The notes under the pieces: model-generated
What the model was told of the DNA's origin: nothing
The model's database searches: none
The model's input: the letters and a program-made list of their open reading frames with translations, nothing else
Program-made: the position numbers and the translations under genes
NCBI GenBank assembly: GCA_031308135.1
Contig: JAHLJT010009419.1
Span: 39,425,221-39,489,220 of the forward strand
DNA from: Acheta domesticus
Taxonomy: Eukaryota; Arthropoda; Insecta; Orthoptera; Gryllidae
Direction of reading: 5' to 3'
Length of the DNA: 64,000 nucleotides
Shown here: positions 12,361-26,159 of the stretch, piece after piece
How the letters are laid out: every line of letters starts with the position of its first letter
Position numbering within the stretch: position 1 is the first letter of the stretch

Positions 12361-13101
12361 GAGGGAAATACAGAGCAGGCGCTTCGGAAATGCATTTCTG
12401 AGAATCTATTATACATGAGGAAAGGGAATGTTTGCTGAGGAATTAGGAGTCCTAAATTTACATGTATAGACCGCCATATAGTACCCGAAGATGGAAACCT
12501 AACGACTTAGCTGCAACCGGTTTACTCTGAGCAATCATTTCTCAGAAAGAACACATTGCTAATGATTTCACGTTTGTGTATTTTATAAGTTTGCGGGACT
12601 GGCGTAAGGCAACTGGATATCAACGTGATCAGAATATTGTATTTTGAACAAAGGCGCCGAATGAGGTGATAAAAGGTTTCCCTCACCCAAATGATATGAG
12701 TAGTTACACTATAATTATAACGTAAAAATAATATTTTTGAAAGGTTTCTCAGTCCCGTCCCTCTACACACACCCCTCTACAGCCAAAAACGTGTTTCTTT
12801 AATGTCAATTTTTTTCGTCAACTTAACACTTTTATCTTGCTCAAAAAACATGATAAATAAGAAAGCAATTTATACCATCAGAAAAATATTTTTCGATATT
12901 TTTCAGGCCACAATTCAAGCACAAAAATATTTTTGAAAAAATTTCAAAAATTTATTTTTACTGTGTCTTAGAACCATGGAACAGACTTGAATCTCAAAAG
13001 TTCCTCTTGAAACACAAATTGTTGTGAATTTTTCCAGATTTTTTCGACTGCTGGGATGCAGTTACAAAAATAAAAACCATTTTTACGCCCCCGCCACCGC
13101 A

Positions 13102-13490
13102 CCCCGCCTCTGCGCCCCGCCTCTGCGCCCCGCCTCTGCGCCCCGCCTCTGCGCCCCGCCTCTGCGCCCCGCCTCTGCGCCCCGCCTCTGCGCCCCGCCT
13201 CTGCGCCCCGCCTCTGCGCCCCGCCTCTGCGCCCCGCCTCTGCGCCCCGCCTCTGCGCCCCGCCTCTGCGCCCCGCCTCTGCGCCCCGCCTCTGCGCCCC
13301 GCCTCTGCGCCCCGCCTCTGCGCCCCGCCTCTGCGCCCCGCCTCTGCGCCCCGCCTCTGCGCCCCGCCTCTGCGCCCCGCCTCTGCGCCCCGCCTCTGCG
13401 CCCCGCCTCTGCGCCCCGCCTCTGCGCCCCGCCTCTGCGCCCCGCCTCTGCGCTCCGCCTCTGCGCCCCGTCTCTGCGCCCCGCCTCTGG
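13102..13490. repeat. 13-bp minisatellite, about 30 copies
   Basis: The unit CCCGCCTCTGCGC is repeated head to tail with almost no variation; a T for C change and a C to T change appear in the last three units. Because 13 is not a multiple of 3, one strand translates to a 13-residue repeat (APPLRPASAPRLC), which explains the long open frame; it is not a gene. Confidence 0.97.
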
Positions 13491-14939
13491 GCGCTTGGTT
13501 TCAGTCCAGACCTTTTAAACAGGTGATTTTTATGGTAATGGAACTAACCATCGTTTCGAAAGTTCATCAGTTCACAAGCTATTTGCATTTATAGATACAC
13601 TTATTCAAACTGAATTACGACTGCGGTACGGTATGCATAGGAGAGAGGATGTTTGTTTGGATTTTTTATCGTCACTCATTCTAGGGAAATAACATTTTTG
13701 AAAATGTTTGGTGGAAATAAGCATAAACTATTTCGTAATTGATCAGTAAGGAAGCGTATTTTTCGCACCATCTCAAATAAATTTTCTTGCATTTGAGAAT
13801 AAAATGTGTCATTAGAATTATCCTATTCAGATCTCTTTTAGTACTTCTAATCATGATTCCAAACATTGTTATGATTGATTTTTCAATTATTCTTCTACGG
13901 AAGGACTCCATTTTTTAGACAATCGGTCTAATGTCAATGGCTCTAATGTCAAAAAGCGTGTCAAGTCATCCATCCCTGGGGGTCTTGTCAGTGAGATCAC
14001 TTCGGAGTGGCAATAATTATTAATAAAAGAGGAAATATTGAAAATAGATTAGACTATATGTGTATCAATACGATTTCTCCATCAGGCACCAAGTCTACAC
14101 AAATACCGGCAGCAAGGGCCGAAATAATTATTCTAGAATGTTTCAATGACTTGGAAATGTATTAAGCACGGTTGTATTAATTTTCAAGAGCTCATTTCTT
14201 TGCATCTCATTTATATTGTTCCTAATTCTCGCAAATTGAAGTGTGTACTTGATAATGTATTATTATATTTTTGACTTCAACATTACTTCCACTTACTGAG
14301 CATAGTACTTTTTTGTTGCTTTCTCGATCGCTCAATAGCATAATTTAATGGTACGTTTCAATATTGCAGTTCAAGTTATCAGGTGTATGAAGAAATAACG
14401 TTAGTTTTTCAGCGCATGTTTCATCCTCATGCTGTGACGTAGCATCGCAAAAGATTCACTCCTGAAAACTCGAGATAGGCCATCCGCAGTTCCATTTAGC
14501 ACTGTCTTGGTGTCTGTTCCAAGAAGAAACTCACGCTCGACTTCATGCTATTGTCAAACCGATGATTTTGATGATCATGTCGATGATGATATTAATGTTC
14601 ATGATAATGATTATCATGATGATATTTTAATAACGATAAGCGAACATTTGAAATGAAAAGTATGCTTTATAGAATACCCGTACAATAAGCGTGTAAGAAA
14701 AAGGTGCATAAGTACATTGTAGATGACAATTTCTTATTCCTTGTTTTCTAAAATTCTACCCAATACAAAATTTAGTAACCTAAAATTTAGTTTTAAAATT
14801 CAATAATATTCAACTGAACTGACTTACGTAAGAAACATTTTTTTGTTCCACGTCATTACGGATGCCAGGTAGGCGGAAGGTGTGAATGGTTTTAACATCA
14901 AACCTCTTCCCTTTTCTGCGCATGGCGACGAAAATCAAA

Positions 14940-15310
14940 AGAACGCTACTCTCGTAACACTATTCCCGCAGCGCTGCCATCGCGTCCCAGTGACGAAGTG
15001 GTACCCTCCTTCTTGCACCTGGTGGCCCCGCCCTGGATGAAGGCCGATAAAAGACGCGCGCTGCCCTCGCTGTCCTCGCGTGGCACTGTTGACCTGTCCG
15101 TCCGCCCGCCCGCCCGGCCGTCGCGGGCTGTTTGCTCATTAAAATGCGGGCCGGCGCCCGCTCGACCGCCCGACGCGCCTCTCGCGGCGCGCTGCGCAAA
15201 CACGGGGCCGTGGCGGGGCAGGGGCAGAGGTCGGACGTTTTGCAGCGGCCGTTTGCGCGGCGTATCACCCGCCCGCCACCGCCGCAGAACGCCGGGCAGT
15301 GTGTCCGTAC
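14940..15310. other. CpG-rich island in intron 1
   Basis: Very GC- and CpG-rich. It includes a core gctgtttgctcattaaaatg flanked by ggccggcgcc. A fragment close to gctgcaaacacggggc also occurs in the GC-rich patch at about 22618. Overlapping frames on both strands reflect composition and are not called. Confidence 0.4.
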
Positions 15311-15670
15311 CTAAGGATTTTTCATCGTTGCCTTCGTTGTCATCGTTGATTATGTATCGATGTTTTTGTCATCATCATTGTCGCCGCAGTCGTCATCGCC
15401 GCCGCCGTCGTTATGGCCGCCATCGTCGTCCATTGTCTTCGTCGTCATTTCTTATGTATATATCAGCGTCACTGCCTTCCTCTTCCTTGTCCATGTTCTC
15501 GTCTCCGCCATTGTTATATTCGTTTATATCTTTGTCATCGACGCCGTCATCTGCCCCACCATACAAGTAATATTCGTTGTCGCTTTCATAGTCTTCGTTG
15601 TCTTCACCAACGTCATTGTCCCAAATGTTGTTGTTGTTGACATCGTCACTGTCACCGTCACCACCGGCGT
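15311..15670. repeat. Degenerate GTC/ATC trinucleotide repeat tract
   Basis: Irregular tcatcgttg, tcgtcgtca and ccgtcaccg triplets. Translations are poly-Val/Ile/Ser-like on + and Asp/Asn/Glu-rich on -, both explained by composition. Confidence 0.7.
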
Positions 15671-16035
15671 CAACTTCTAGAAACAATTTCAAATCCGAGA
15701 GAAAATTACGTGACATCTTTCCATATTCCGTTATTTTAATTTTAAAAGGAGATCAGTAATTTATTTTCTTTTAAAAGTAAATATTGTGTGATAGCATTTG
15801 TAGAATCACCTATTCACGGCGTGCCCTGGACCGTGCTGCAACGTCTTCAATAAAGAATCTATAATCTTGCCACTCACGAAATTCAACCAATTAATTACGT
15901 GTCATCCGTTCGTTGAACGCAAGTCGCATTCTCTAAATGATAACGGCAAGGGAGAGGACTGAACCTTACTGGTAACGAATGCAATATGAGATACTATTAA
16001 ATTTCTAACGCATTCCCCCTCTCGAAGAGGTAAGT

Positions 16036-16460
16036 ACCGGGAGAGGTGGCTCAGTGCATCAACTGATATCACTGCAGTGCCTCTGACCGGGAGGCCCGAG
16101 GTTCGAGTCCCGACGGCGGCAGGATTTTAGACACTTGTCAGCTAGGTCGAATTCAGTCGCTGTTTGCTGGAGAATTCTAGCAGCCGGGTGCTACACACAC
16201 TTACAATAACATGCACTTCATATGCCGGGAAACCGGTCGGGGGCTTAGAGCTTGTCCTGGCTAGGGGCGTGCCCGACTGGTGGGAGATACTGGTTGGAGG
16301 AAACCCTGTTAGTCGATGATAGGTCGGTGTCGGATCTCGCCATCCAGCGGGGGAAGACCATCGCCACCTCTGAGCAAAAATATGCACTACACTTACGGGA
16401 CGAATGCCTCTTGTAGTTGATGCACCAGGAATCACTAATCAATCAGTCAATCAATCAAAG
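16036..16460 (+). mobile_element. tRNA-derived SINE, copy 1
   Basis: The head has gaggtggctcagtgcatc (A-box-like) and gaggttcgagtcccg (B box). The body has gtcgaattcagtcgctg, gagaattctagcagccgg, gagcttgtcctggctagggg and gtgggagatac. The tail is a run of (AATC/AATCAGTC) at about 16432-16459. The same head, body and AATC tail occur at 35105-35690 and, inverted, at 53365-53932. Confidence 0.8.
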
Positions 16461-17999
16461 AAGGAAGCCTTTTGCCCTGCTGCATGACTGGAGGGCCCAC
16501 TGGCAGGCAGGGTTGCTTTTATTGAGGCGCGATGCGGAAAACGGAGGACGAAGGGAGCGGGCAGGGGGAGCGGGAGTACGCGCCAGGAAATGCTGTCATG
16601 AAATTTTATGAAATCGTGGCATTCGTTTTGCTTTTTCTGGTAGTGTAAATCTGCTGGTTATTCCCTTTCAGTTTGTACAATCTTAATGTGTCCAAAACAC
16701 GATTTTTCTTCTCTCGATCTCTTTCAACGGTATTTATTTTTTGTTGGATATTTCAGTAAAATATGAATGTAATGTTGTTAAAATTAACACGATACTTTAC
16801 ATTACTTACTACGACATTTTGGTGCACAGAATTTTAAAATGTTAAGTTTTAAATTTTTGTTGTGTTAGTACACGATTGTTGAAGGCAAGGACAGGCAAGT
16901 CTAGTTACTGTTTTATTCGTGCATTGAAATGCATGATGTTTGGTTGTTATTTCCATAAAAATGTCTTCCATCGTTTTTATCAGAATATCTTTACAGACAT
17001 TTAATTTTTAATTATGTTTATTTTAAAATTGCAGACCTCCCGTATCTCTGCTCGGCGAATATGCACATACCATTATATTACATTAATCCACATACGAAGT
17101 GTTGGTATGGAAATCCAGTGGGTGTTTTGTCGCGCCCGCATGGCATTCACTTCCTCTCTGTGACTAATCTCTCTGCAGAGAAGAAGAATGATTTCGTTGG
17201 TGTGAAATAGCAGTATTATAAATGTCGCGTACAAATCCTCTAAATCATCTGCTTGTTGGTTTAGTACTTGTTAGAACGATGTTTCGTCAGTAATATACTT
17301 ATATCGTCTTGCGGTTTTGGAAGAAAATTAATTTATCGTGGATCTATCAGAGTATGATCAGAAATATCCAACGGAACAGTGCTATTGAATTACGCGAACA
17401 AGTGTGCTAGTTTCGAAGAAAATCTAAATCAGAAAACCTGAGGAGTAACTTAAGCATATTTAGTTTATCCTGTGTAAATTCACATTGAGATGTTACTTCT
17501 TGATATAATTGTAAAGTATGCTTAGAGTCAAATATAGGACTAGCAAGAAAAGTAAACGGATTTCAACGGATAATATTTTATTGTTGATGTTTCTCTATAT
17601 ACAACGATTCTCTTATTATTGTAAAACTTAAATATAAAATTCATATTCACTTTTTATATTTACATCATTATGCCGTTGTTATTACTTTAATGATATGATG
17701 ATTATTTTAGTTTACGTCGCTTTTTCCATTCGTAAAAAATAGAAAATTGTTTCGACTAAAGTAAAAATAATTTAAGTAACACATAAAATTGGTGTCATTT
17801 CCGTGTGGAAACTATTTGACCCCATCTGCTGGTGGAGTGTCCCTAACTTGTGTCCAAGGACAAGGAAACATTAGGGATGCATAATCACATGCTATTATTA
17901 AAAGCAAATATTTACTCCATTATTCGTTGCAAGTACCCTGATTCTTTCCCATACAATCGTCAATATGTATGGTCGCATGAATAGGCGTTGTGGCCGCAA

Positions 18000-19000
18000 T
18001 CCCGTCTGTGGGATGAAAAGAAGTGCTGGCCTTAGACAGGCATTCACCGGGTCGCCTGCAGTTTCGATTCCCTGCCGTTCCGCTCAAGCTACCGCAGAAT
18101 ATTCCGGTCTGGTCCCGTAGGCCGCCGCGCCGCCCAGACGCTGGCCTCGCCCCATCTACTCAAATTTTCTCGCCTCGCTGTTTCCACTCCTCTCAGAGTG
18201 GCCGCTTACTCCACACAGACCCCAATGTTCACTGTATACTGAGAGTAGTGAATATTCCGTTGCGTCTCCGATTCCGCCATTTTATACCCAGTTGTCAATA
18301 GATTTCGAGCTGTGCGGTATTGTATGTGTCGGGAACCGCCAATCTATCCAAAACCTATATTAGTATACCTGAAAACCTCCATTTTTCCTTCAATTATCGT
18401 TTCTCTCAAATTTACGAATGATATCTAAAGGTGCCAAAATGATTTTAACAATTTTATGAAAAAAAATATATGAGAATGGATAATCTTTTGAAACATATTT
18501 TGCCCAATTCACGCTGCAGTTATCGACTGTAGAAAATGAAACGTCTTCTTAAAATCATGAAAATATTTCCACTTGCGTTACATTGTGTTTTATCCAAGCT
18601 TGCGAAACTTTTTTAGCGTCGAATTAAACCACAGAGAAGTGTGCTCGTTTCCTTCCGCGAAGCACTGGGGGATTTCACAATTTTGTCGCTGCGCGCTGGT
18701 TCTTCGGTTGGAGGAAGCGTAATTGAGCCTTTCGCTGTGTGTGTTTGTGGGGGGGGGGGGAGTAGCGCCCAAGTTGGCAACTGGTATACTCGGCTTTCGG
18801 ATCTAGCGTCGACCCTTTTCCCTTTCTTCCTTCCGCCATCCTTTTATACGCCGTTCTGTGCACGTTGTTGCGCCTTCTCACTCTCCTTGTCTCGCCTTCC
18901 CAACCCCCATCACCTCAACCATCGCTACACGAAAGTGGGTGAGTTCATTCTGACTTTCCACACGATATCTTATTTAAGCATTCACTTCTTTTATCTTGTT
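18000..19000. other. GC-richer segment with poly-G run, no gene recognised
   Basis: About 18020-18260 is CpG-rich, and a run of about 13 G occurs near 18748. Short frames on both strands show no family. The remainder is AT-rich. Confidence 0.4.
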
Positions 19001-19689
19001 ATTTTTTTAGCCAATTGTGTTTTTTATGTATAATCTGACAATAAATATTACTGACTTCGTAACTCCACATTCCCCCACCTGCGTGATAATTTTGTTAATT
19101 TTTATTAGTCACACAAATAAGGTTAGAATTGAATAACTTAAAGGAAAGTATTTGTTAGTACCAAATGTTTGAAAAGAAAAGAAGGCTTTCGTTGGTGTGT
19201 TCTTTCCCATTTAGGTGTAAAATAGGTTAAAATAAATAACTAGGTATTGTGTCTGTAAATAAATAATGAAGGAGGATAAACTGTCATAAAATAAAAAACC
19301 TAAAGTTAAATAATAATAAATTTAATAAACATATTTTACTTACCATAAAAATATTACTTATCAAAAATAGTGTCAGTAATAAACGAGTGATGCATCAAGA
19401 GACGATTTTTTTTCTCTTGAAGAATCTCAGAAATGTCATCAACATTAACTGACCTATCAATGTGTAAAATGGGTTTGAAAATTAGTTAAATCAGCTTAAA
19501 CACATTATCATTTCACCGTTTTTGAAGTACAATTGAGTCATTCACATTCTCACAACAACTGAGACAACGTTAAAGCAAGAGTAGTGATATTTCAAGAATG
19601 TATTTGCTTCTTTTGTACTCCATTCTTGCCTGAAATGGGCCAGACACCTCCGATTTAAACAGGTCCTGGGAAGAGGATTATTTAGCACG

Positions 19690-19880
19690 AGGTAATCCCC
19701 GTCAGTTGGGCTCCGAAACTACTGCAGAGCGCGGTAGAGGTGCTGGGAACGGCTCAGCGCGGCTTCCGCTCCAGGCCTGCGCGAGCTCCTCTGCAGGGGA
19801 AAGGTGGGAGTCTGTGGCACCCAGAGCCCTAGCGCGCCGCTGCGGGTTGAGAAGGGGGTCGCCTTCCCTCGACTCAGAAC
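19690..19880. other. CpG-rich island in intron 1
   Basis: GC-rich patch (gcgcggtagaggtgctggg...gcgcgccgctgcggg) in AT-rich DNA, with no coding family recognised. Confidence 0.35.
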
Positions 19881-20319
19881 AAATTGATGAAGATAATGGT
19901 TTTAAACATCAACTTAATCACCCTCCTTTTCCAAGACGTTTAGTCCAACTCTTAACTAAGACATTGAAAAAAAACAGAAATAAAGTTTATAAAGTCAGGT
20001 CCGAACGGCATATTAAATTTTTATTATAATTGTCTATCTACCTAATAATTCTTCTATAGCCTGAAGAGATAGATATCACTTGATTTCTTGAGTAAAGAGT
20101 ACCATTCATTATTCATGAATTTCATGAGTAAGGTGCATCATACTTTTTCAGGAGATAACACAGATACATTATGTTACACTGGAAACGACGCAAGTGTGAC
20201 ATAGGAAGCAAGTATGGCATGGCGTATAAATTCACATGCTCCTCTCGGTCCAAGAACTTTAAAACGTCTCCAACGCGATAAAAATTATAGTGACGCTCTT
20301 TGACAACACACAGGTTTGT

Positions 20320-20381
20320 GTGTGCGTGCGCCTGTTCGTGTCCATGTGCGCGTGTACGTGTCTACGTGCACTTATGCCTGT

Positions 20382-20421
<40 letters not shown>
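20320..20421. repeat. GT/CA microsatellite with degenerate flank
   Basis: A pure GT run at about 20385-20421 is preceded by degenerate gtgtgcgtgcgc and cgtgtacgtgtctacgtg units. Confidence 0.9.
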
Positions 20422-20423
<2 letters not shown>

Positions 20424-22399
20424 CTTGTATTTCCCGTCCTGCAGCCGTAAGATCGAGACTTGATTCTTAGAATTGCATTTTGTCTCAGCGTGACGTGGTG
20501 GAACGAACACTCGTCGTTTAGGCGATGCTTTGGCTTATCGGCCGAATCCGGCGTTGGTAATTGCAGTTACTATTGTGTGGCTGACTGTGCTACAACATTT
20601 CATGCAAATTAACGTCTATCTGCCACACTACTCAGCAACATCATTGACCTGTAGATAAATACCATTTAATAATCTAAATATTGAAACTGACAGTTTGTGC
20701 GTAGATCAAAATTTAGAAGCAGAATAATGTGTTTTAGTAATTCTTATAAAATATTTGTTAATTTACACATTCTGATGTTTGGTAAAAAGAAGAAATTAAT
20801 AATATACATTTTATTATTAAGAATCCATTGCACTTGTTATATCGTGTTACATTGCATTATATTTTGCAAATGCCAATCGTAATGATTAACAACCTGGTAA
20901 ATAACACCAATTCTAAAAATAATGTTTATGAAATCATACTACAAATGCGTATCATTAGAGAAAGACTGTGTCCATTGATTCACGTCCACACCTACCCGTC
21001 TATACACCTTCAATTAATTGAGAATTGTTTGCTTACTTATAGACTAAAACCGTTTTCCCCCTTCTGTTTTACTCCCAGTCTCACAAACTTATTACGAAAA
21101 ATAACATTCAAACATTTTTATAAATAATGAAACATTTTCTTGTCACTCAGAATTTTGATTGTAAAATTAAATAATTAAGAAATTTGGAATATATAATGCC
21201 ATAAAGGTGCCGGATGATTAGCAAAAGCTTATGGAAGAGTGTGAGGGTCTCTCTCGGCTGGAATGTGCCAGGGGTTTCTTGTCTCATAATATTTGAATTA
21301 GTGTCACTCGGGGGGAAGATCAGACTGGGGAAAGTATTACATTGCCTAAGCCTCTTTTTGTTTCTGCAAAAATGGTAAATATACATATCTTGCACCTCAT
21401 CATAAAAAACGACTTGGAAATCATATTCTGTATCAAATATGTCCCATCGTTATAGTTTTATCGTTCATGGACTGCAACTCAAAAACTGAAGTTCTAAAAT
21501 AAAGTGTTTCAAACGTTTTCCGCTTGTAATGCAGATGTCATACTCTTTATTTTATATATAAAACTGAGTTAGCTTTGCTAATACGCTTAATTTTGTTCTG
21601 TTAACAATAACTATGATAAAATGACACTCATAATTCCAAATTCGAATTTTTGGAAGTGTGGCAGTCTCACAGCTCATGAACAGAATATCAAAAAGATTTT
21701 TTGGGTATATTTGCAGAAATTTGTATACTGTTAATCGTATAAAGTTGAGGTAGTCCAGTAAAAATCGCATTAATATGTGGAATAGTGTTTAATACTAAGA
21801 CAATCAACAATTGGCTTCTTGGCTGTCCGGGGAACGCCACGTCGTTGGCTGAGAGGCCGACGGAGAGCTTACGTCTACAATCAACAATTTCCGTGATCAA
21901 AATTACAAGGCCGATTATGGGACTATCGACGTTTAGGTTTCGTATACGAAATGAGTTGTAAGTATGTACACAAAAGTAATCTTTGAGTTAATAACAAGGA
22001 CAAGTAAGTATTACACAATTTACCCAAACATGTTTCGGAGAGTGTTTTCTCATTGTTGTCATAATCAACAATGTCAGTAAACGTATCATACATGTCAGTT
22101 CACTTATCTCATAATTTACTCTCTTAACATACACGATCGTACTGCTTTAAATCTGTTTTACTATTAAGCAAATGGGGAACATTGTCAGTTATCCCACCCC
22201 GAAATGTTTTATTCAATTTTGTAATTATAATATATTGTGGTTGCGAAAAGTAATGTAGATTATTCATTTCCTTTCCCATAATGAACTTTCACAACGCATC
22301 AGTTTAATTGGCCCAGTTCTTCTCTTGTTCAGTACTTGAAAAATTACTCTAACATCGTAACCTCCCTAAAGGGTCTTACACTCCATCTAGTTGCGAGTG

Positions 22400-22660
22400 C
22401 CCATATTGGCAGGGCCAGAAGCGTCGAGGTGCAATTACCGCGGTGAGTACCTCCGCTGGACCCCTCCCCCTTCCCCGTCAGTCGTAACGATGACGAATCG
22501 CGCGCTGCATTGGCTTGGAGCAGTGCATCACTGCAGTGCACCCGTTGTGGGGCCACGCTGCCGCTGCGGGTTCTCTCGCTCCTTCCATTAAGTCTCCTTA
22601 GCCTTCATTCCGAGCTCGCTGCAAACACGGGGCACAGTAAGCTCCACATTAAAATCACTA
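22400..22660. other. CpG-rich island in intron 1
   Basis: A GC-rich patch including cagtgcatcactgcagtgcac (a dense short palindrome around ctgcag) and gctgcaaacacggggc, which is also seen near 15191 with a small insertion. No gene recognised. Confidence 0.35.
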
Positions 22661-23269
22661 TCACCGCAGGAACGGAAAATGGTTTGGCCGGTCTGAAAGG
22701 CTTGTACCTCACAGGATTCAATATATTTTACAGTATAGTTTGCAACTACTAGGATTATTTTTATTTCGTACAAGAAAGTCTATTGTACTTTTATTTGGGT
22801 GACTGAAATACATGTCATTTTCATCTCAATAAAGAATGTTAATGATCGTATGGAATAATGGATACCATTTCATCACTGTTTAAAGATTATTGCTTGAACG
22901 TAAGTGGAAAATTGTATATTTGTTTGTCTACAATAAATATTTTGGTACACTGCAATCCATCGCAGTCATGCATTTCCATTGAACTGTCACATTTATTATT
23001 CTGCATATTTACACTTCTACGTTTATTAATGTTGTTCACAATAATTAAGAATACTACTACGTTCATGATTAAAAACATTTTATTTCTGAACATAAACATG
23101 TTTGGCATGTTTTGGAACAAAAAACACTGTTTTGAAAACCTGTTTTACACCTCAAATGAATATACTGGCCCTTACGTACACTTGCACAAAATTCACCTAC
23201 TCCTTCCACGACAAACGCCGCTTTCTATTCCCCTTTTGCTCGTATTCACGCGCTAGATCTGTTGATCTC

Positions 23270-23700
23270 CGTGGCAACGAGATGAGCCACGGGGAGGGCG
23301 GCAGCGCGGCGCTTTAAAGTCACTCGCAGCGCCCTACTTCGCCCGCCTGCCCTTTCCTTCATCCCTCCGTCGAAATGGCGCGTTCCCTTCGCCGCCGGAA
23401 GAAACTCCATTCCGGCCACACAAGGGAATGATCTGCGTCATCAACCTCTGGCAAAGGCGGCGCCGACGCAACCTTTGCGGCCCGGGCGTAATGAGAGCAT
23501 CTGTATTCATGCGGGGCGGCGCGGCGCCGAAAGAGCGCGTGGAAGAAGTCGCCTCCCTCCACGCGATCGCTTTGAGGCGATTCAGCTGCACTCCACATGC
23601 TCTGCAATACTCGTTCCGCCGAGCCTCACATTCTATCATGCGTTCCTTACCCTCAGTCCGAACGACCAGGTCTTGTAAAAGGGAACGAAGGCTGAGCTGA
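23270..23700. other. CpG-rich island in intron 1
   Basis: GC- and CpG-rich; overlapping open frames on both strands arise from composition. The motif tattcatgcggggcggc...gccgaaagagcg recurs more loosely at about 23808-23840 (attcatgcgggacgccatgccgaaagagcg), so part of this patch appears duplicated about 300 bp downstream. Confidence 0.4.
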
Positions 23701-26159
23701 GGGCGAAGTAAACTGGAAGTCTTGAAGTAAAGAACAAGATAGTCTTGTCGAAGAACATTGATGACGGGGTTAGTGGTAGCTTTACTTAGGATATCTTACT
23801 ACCTGAATTCATGCGGGACGCCATGCCGAAAGAGCGTGGGGTGAAATTGCCTGCTTCCATGTCGTTGCATTGGGGCGTTTCAACTTCTCTGTACATGCGC
23901 TACAACATTTATATACCTAAAATATGCATTTTATTATGCGCACTTTACTGTTTCTGAGCGAACAGAGATGGCAGGAGCTGAGAGCGGCGATGCAAGAGAC
24001 GGGCAACGAAAATTCAAAGCAGTGAGACAGAGTTGTTGGAGTAAGATGAGACGAACATGTGATGATTATGAAGTGATTGTTGTGTAAAGAGAATGGGGGA
24101 AATATTCAGAAGAATTTAGCTAGATATAGGAATTCAAAATCATGTGACATAAGCGAAAGGCTGACGTACAAGTCTAAAACTTCAAATCGTGATTAAAATT
24201 TGATCCAACAGGAATTACAAATTCTATCACACTCACCTTGCCATTTTTCGTAACGACACGCTCGTATTATCACGATTGGGAAATCTGAACAAAATGGTGG
24301 ACGAAACGTGAATGGAAAGTGAAAACGAAGTTGTGAGATGAAAGAAGCAATGTAGTTACGAGAGGGGCTGGGATATTGAGGAATTCAACAGTAATAAATA
24401 GAGACCGGATTTTTATGTAATTACATATTTTTTCTCTTTCTATTTATCGCTTTAAAAATTGTAACCTTTGCGAATCGTCGCTTTTCTAACACAATATCAA
24501 CATTTTCCGTTACATATTTTTACATATTTAACACATTATATATTTTACATATTTTCCCACTTTTACGAAATATTCTTTTCATTATATCAATTTTCTTCAA
24601 TTTTATTACGTACTTTTTATGAAAAGAAATATTTTCAAAAGAGCAATTTTTCCTACATTATTACCGCTTGCTGTTTATTCGAGGTATGCTACATGATGAC
24701 GCGGTCGAGTTAACCTGCTTCAGTTAAACTCAGTGTGCCGGTAAGTGTGCGTCAGTGACAGTGTACCCGATTTAAAATTTTTATTACATATTCTTACCAT
24801 TTTTTTACATATGTACGTACATATTTTCACCTTTCATACTACATATCTTTCCGCTCTCTAGTAATAAATACCAAGAAGATTCGGGGACGAAAAGACGAAG
24901 AAGTGTTTAGAGAGACTTGTTGCAAATTGAATCGAATAAACAACTATATATTTCAGGAGAGCTTATAATAGACTTACAGTTCGTAAATGTTTTCATAAAT
25001 GGAATTATTAACGTTAGTAATGCCGAATGTCGGGAATGTCACTTACTAGTCGACGCTGAATGCTTGTCGAGACTGGCTTCATCGCACACCTCACCACTTA
25101 GCTCTTACTAGTTTTTTAAACAAGAGGCCTTTATTTTATTATTTCATTATTTGAGTATGTTCCAGCAATTATATTTATGATACTAAATAGTTTTAACATT
25201 GGAATTTTATTCCATAGTAATGAAGAAATCTACATACATATGTGAAAGACACCTCGCTGTCGCCCCCTCTGTTCGAAATTGTTTATCGAACAACCTAGCA
25301 ATGTCCTCGCTTAAAGATTCTTTTCGGAGCATCGTTAAGAGACTAAGAAGATTGTCTAATTTTCTGAGGATAAAATAGTTTTTCACGCAGAAATTTCAGT
25401 ATTTTATCTGAGTTTTCTCTAATGTTGCAAAAGATTAGATTGACTTTTTTCTAGTGAGTCGTTGGTTGGAAGTAGCTTGACTTTTGCAGCGTGTCCTTTT
25501 AGTGCCTCGACCATTGCGATTTAATGCATCCCAAGTATTTAATATCAAGGGAAACATTTATTCATCAATGTGAATTCTAAATGATGATTTGCTGTTAATT
25601 TCACCTATTCATTTCACCGAATTATACTCTGGTTTGCTGCTCTGCGCTGGCAAACACACTTCAACGAATTTGCTGTATTCGTGCACTTAATCGTCTTAAC
25701 GAACTTCGATTCACAACTCCTACATAATTAATTAATGAGAAAATTTAATCGGAAAGTTCATATTAATGCGATACCGAAGTAATTTTGTATCCATGCTGCA
25801 ATTTCAGACTTTCATCAAGCCCTGCCCAAAATGCATATGGCATTGCCGAATTCAGATTGGTATTTAATGTAGACGGTAATTTCATTAGCGGTGCAAAGAT
25901 TTTACGTGTATTTGCGCATGTGTTCTGCTGTCGATTAGTCAATGGAAGCCATTTCACCACGAGTATTCTGACGATGAACCAATTAGCAGAAATAAATGTT
26001 CGTAATACGCTTCCAATTTCCGTCGCTGTCATTCCGTTTAAACATTTTATTGGTATTGAATTCATAAGATCCTGGAACTGTAATAATTCAACAAGATTCT
26101 CCCTCTTTAATCATGAAATAATTTTGCACTTATAAATTATGTAATTTGTCATATTCTTA

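Noticed and set aside
13102..13490. CRISPR array
   Set aside because: The repeats are contiguous with no spacers, and the genome is eukaryotic.
13024..13518. 164-residue frame of APPLRPASAPRLC repeats
   Set aside because: It is a translation of the 13-bp minisatellite; the repeat, not selection, keeps it open.
15411..15716. Acidic Asp/Asn/Glu-rich frame
   Set aside because: Translation of a degenerate GTC/ATC triplet tract; no conserved motif.
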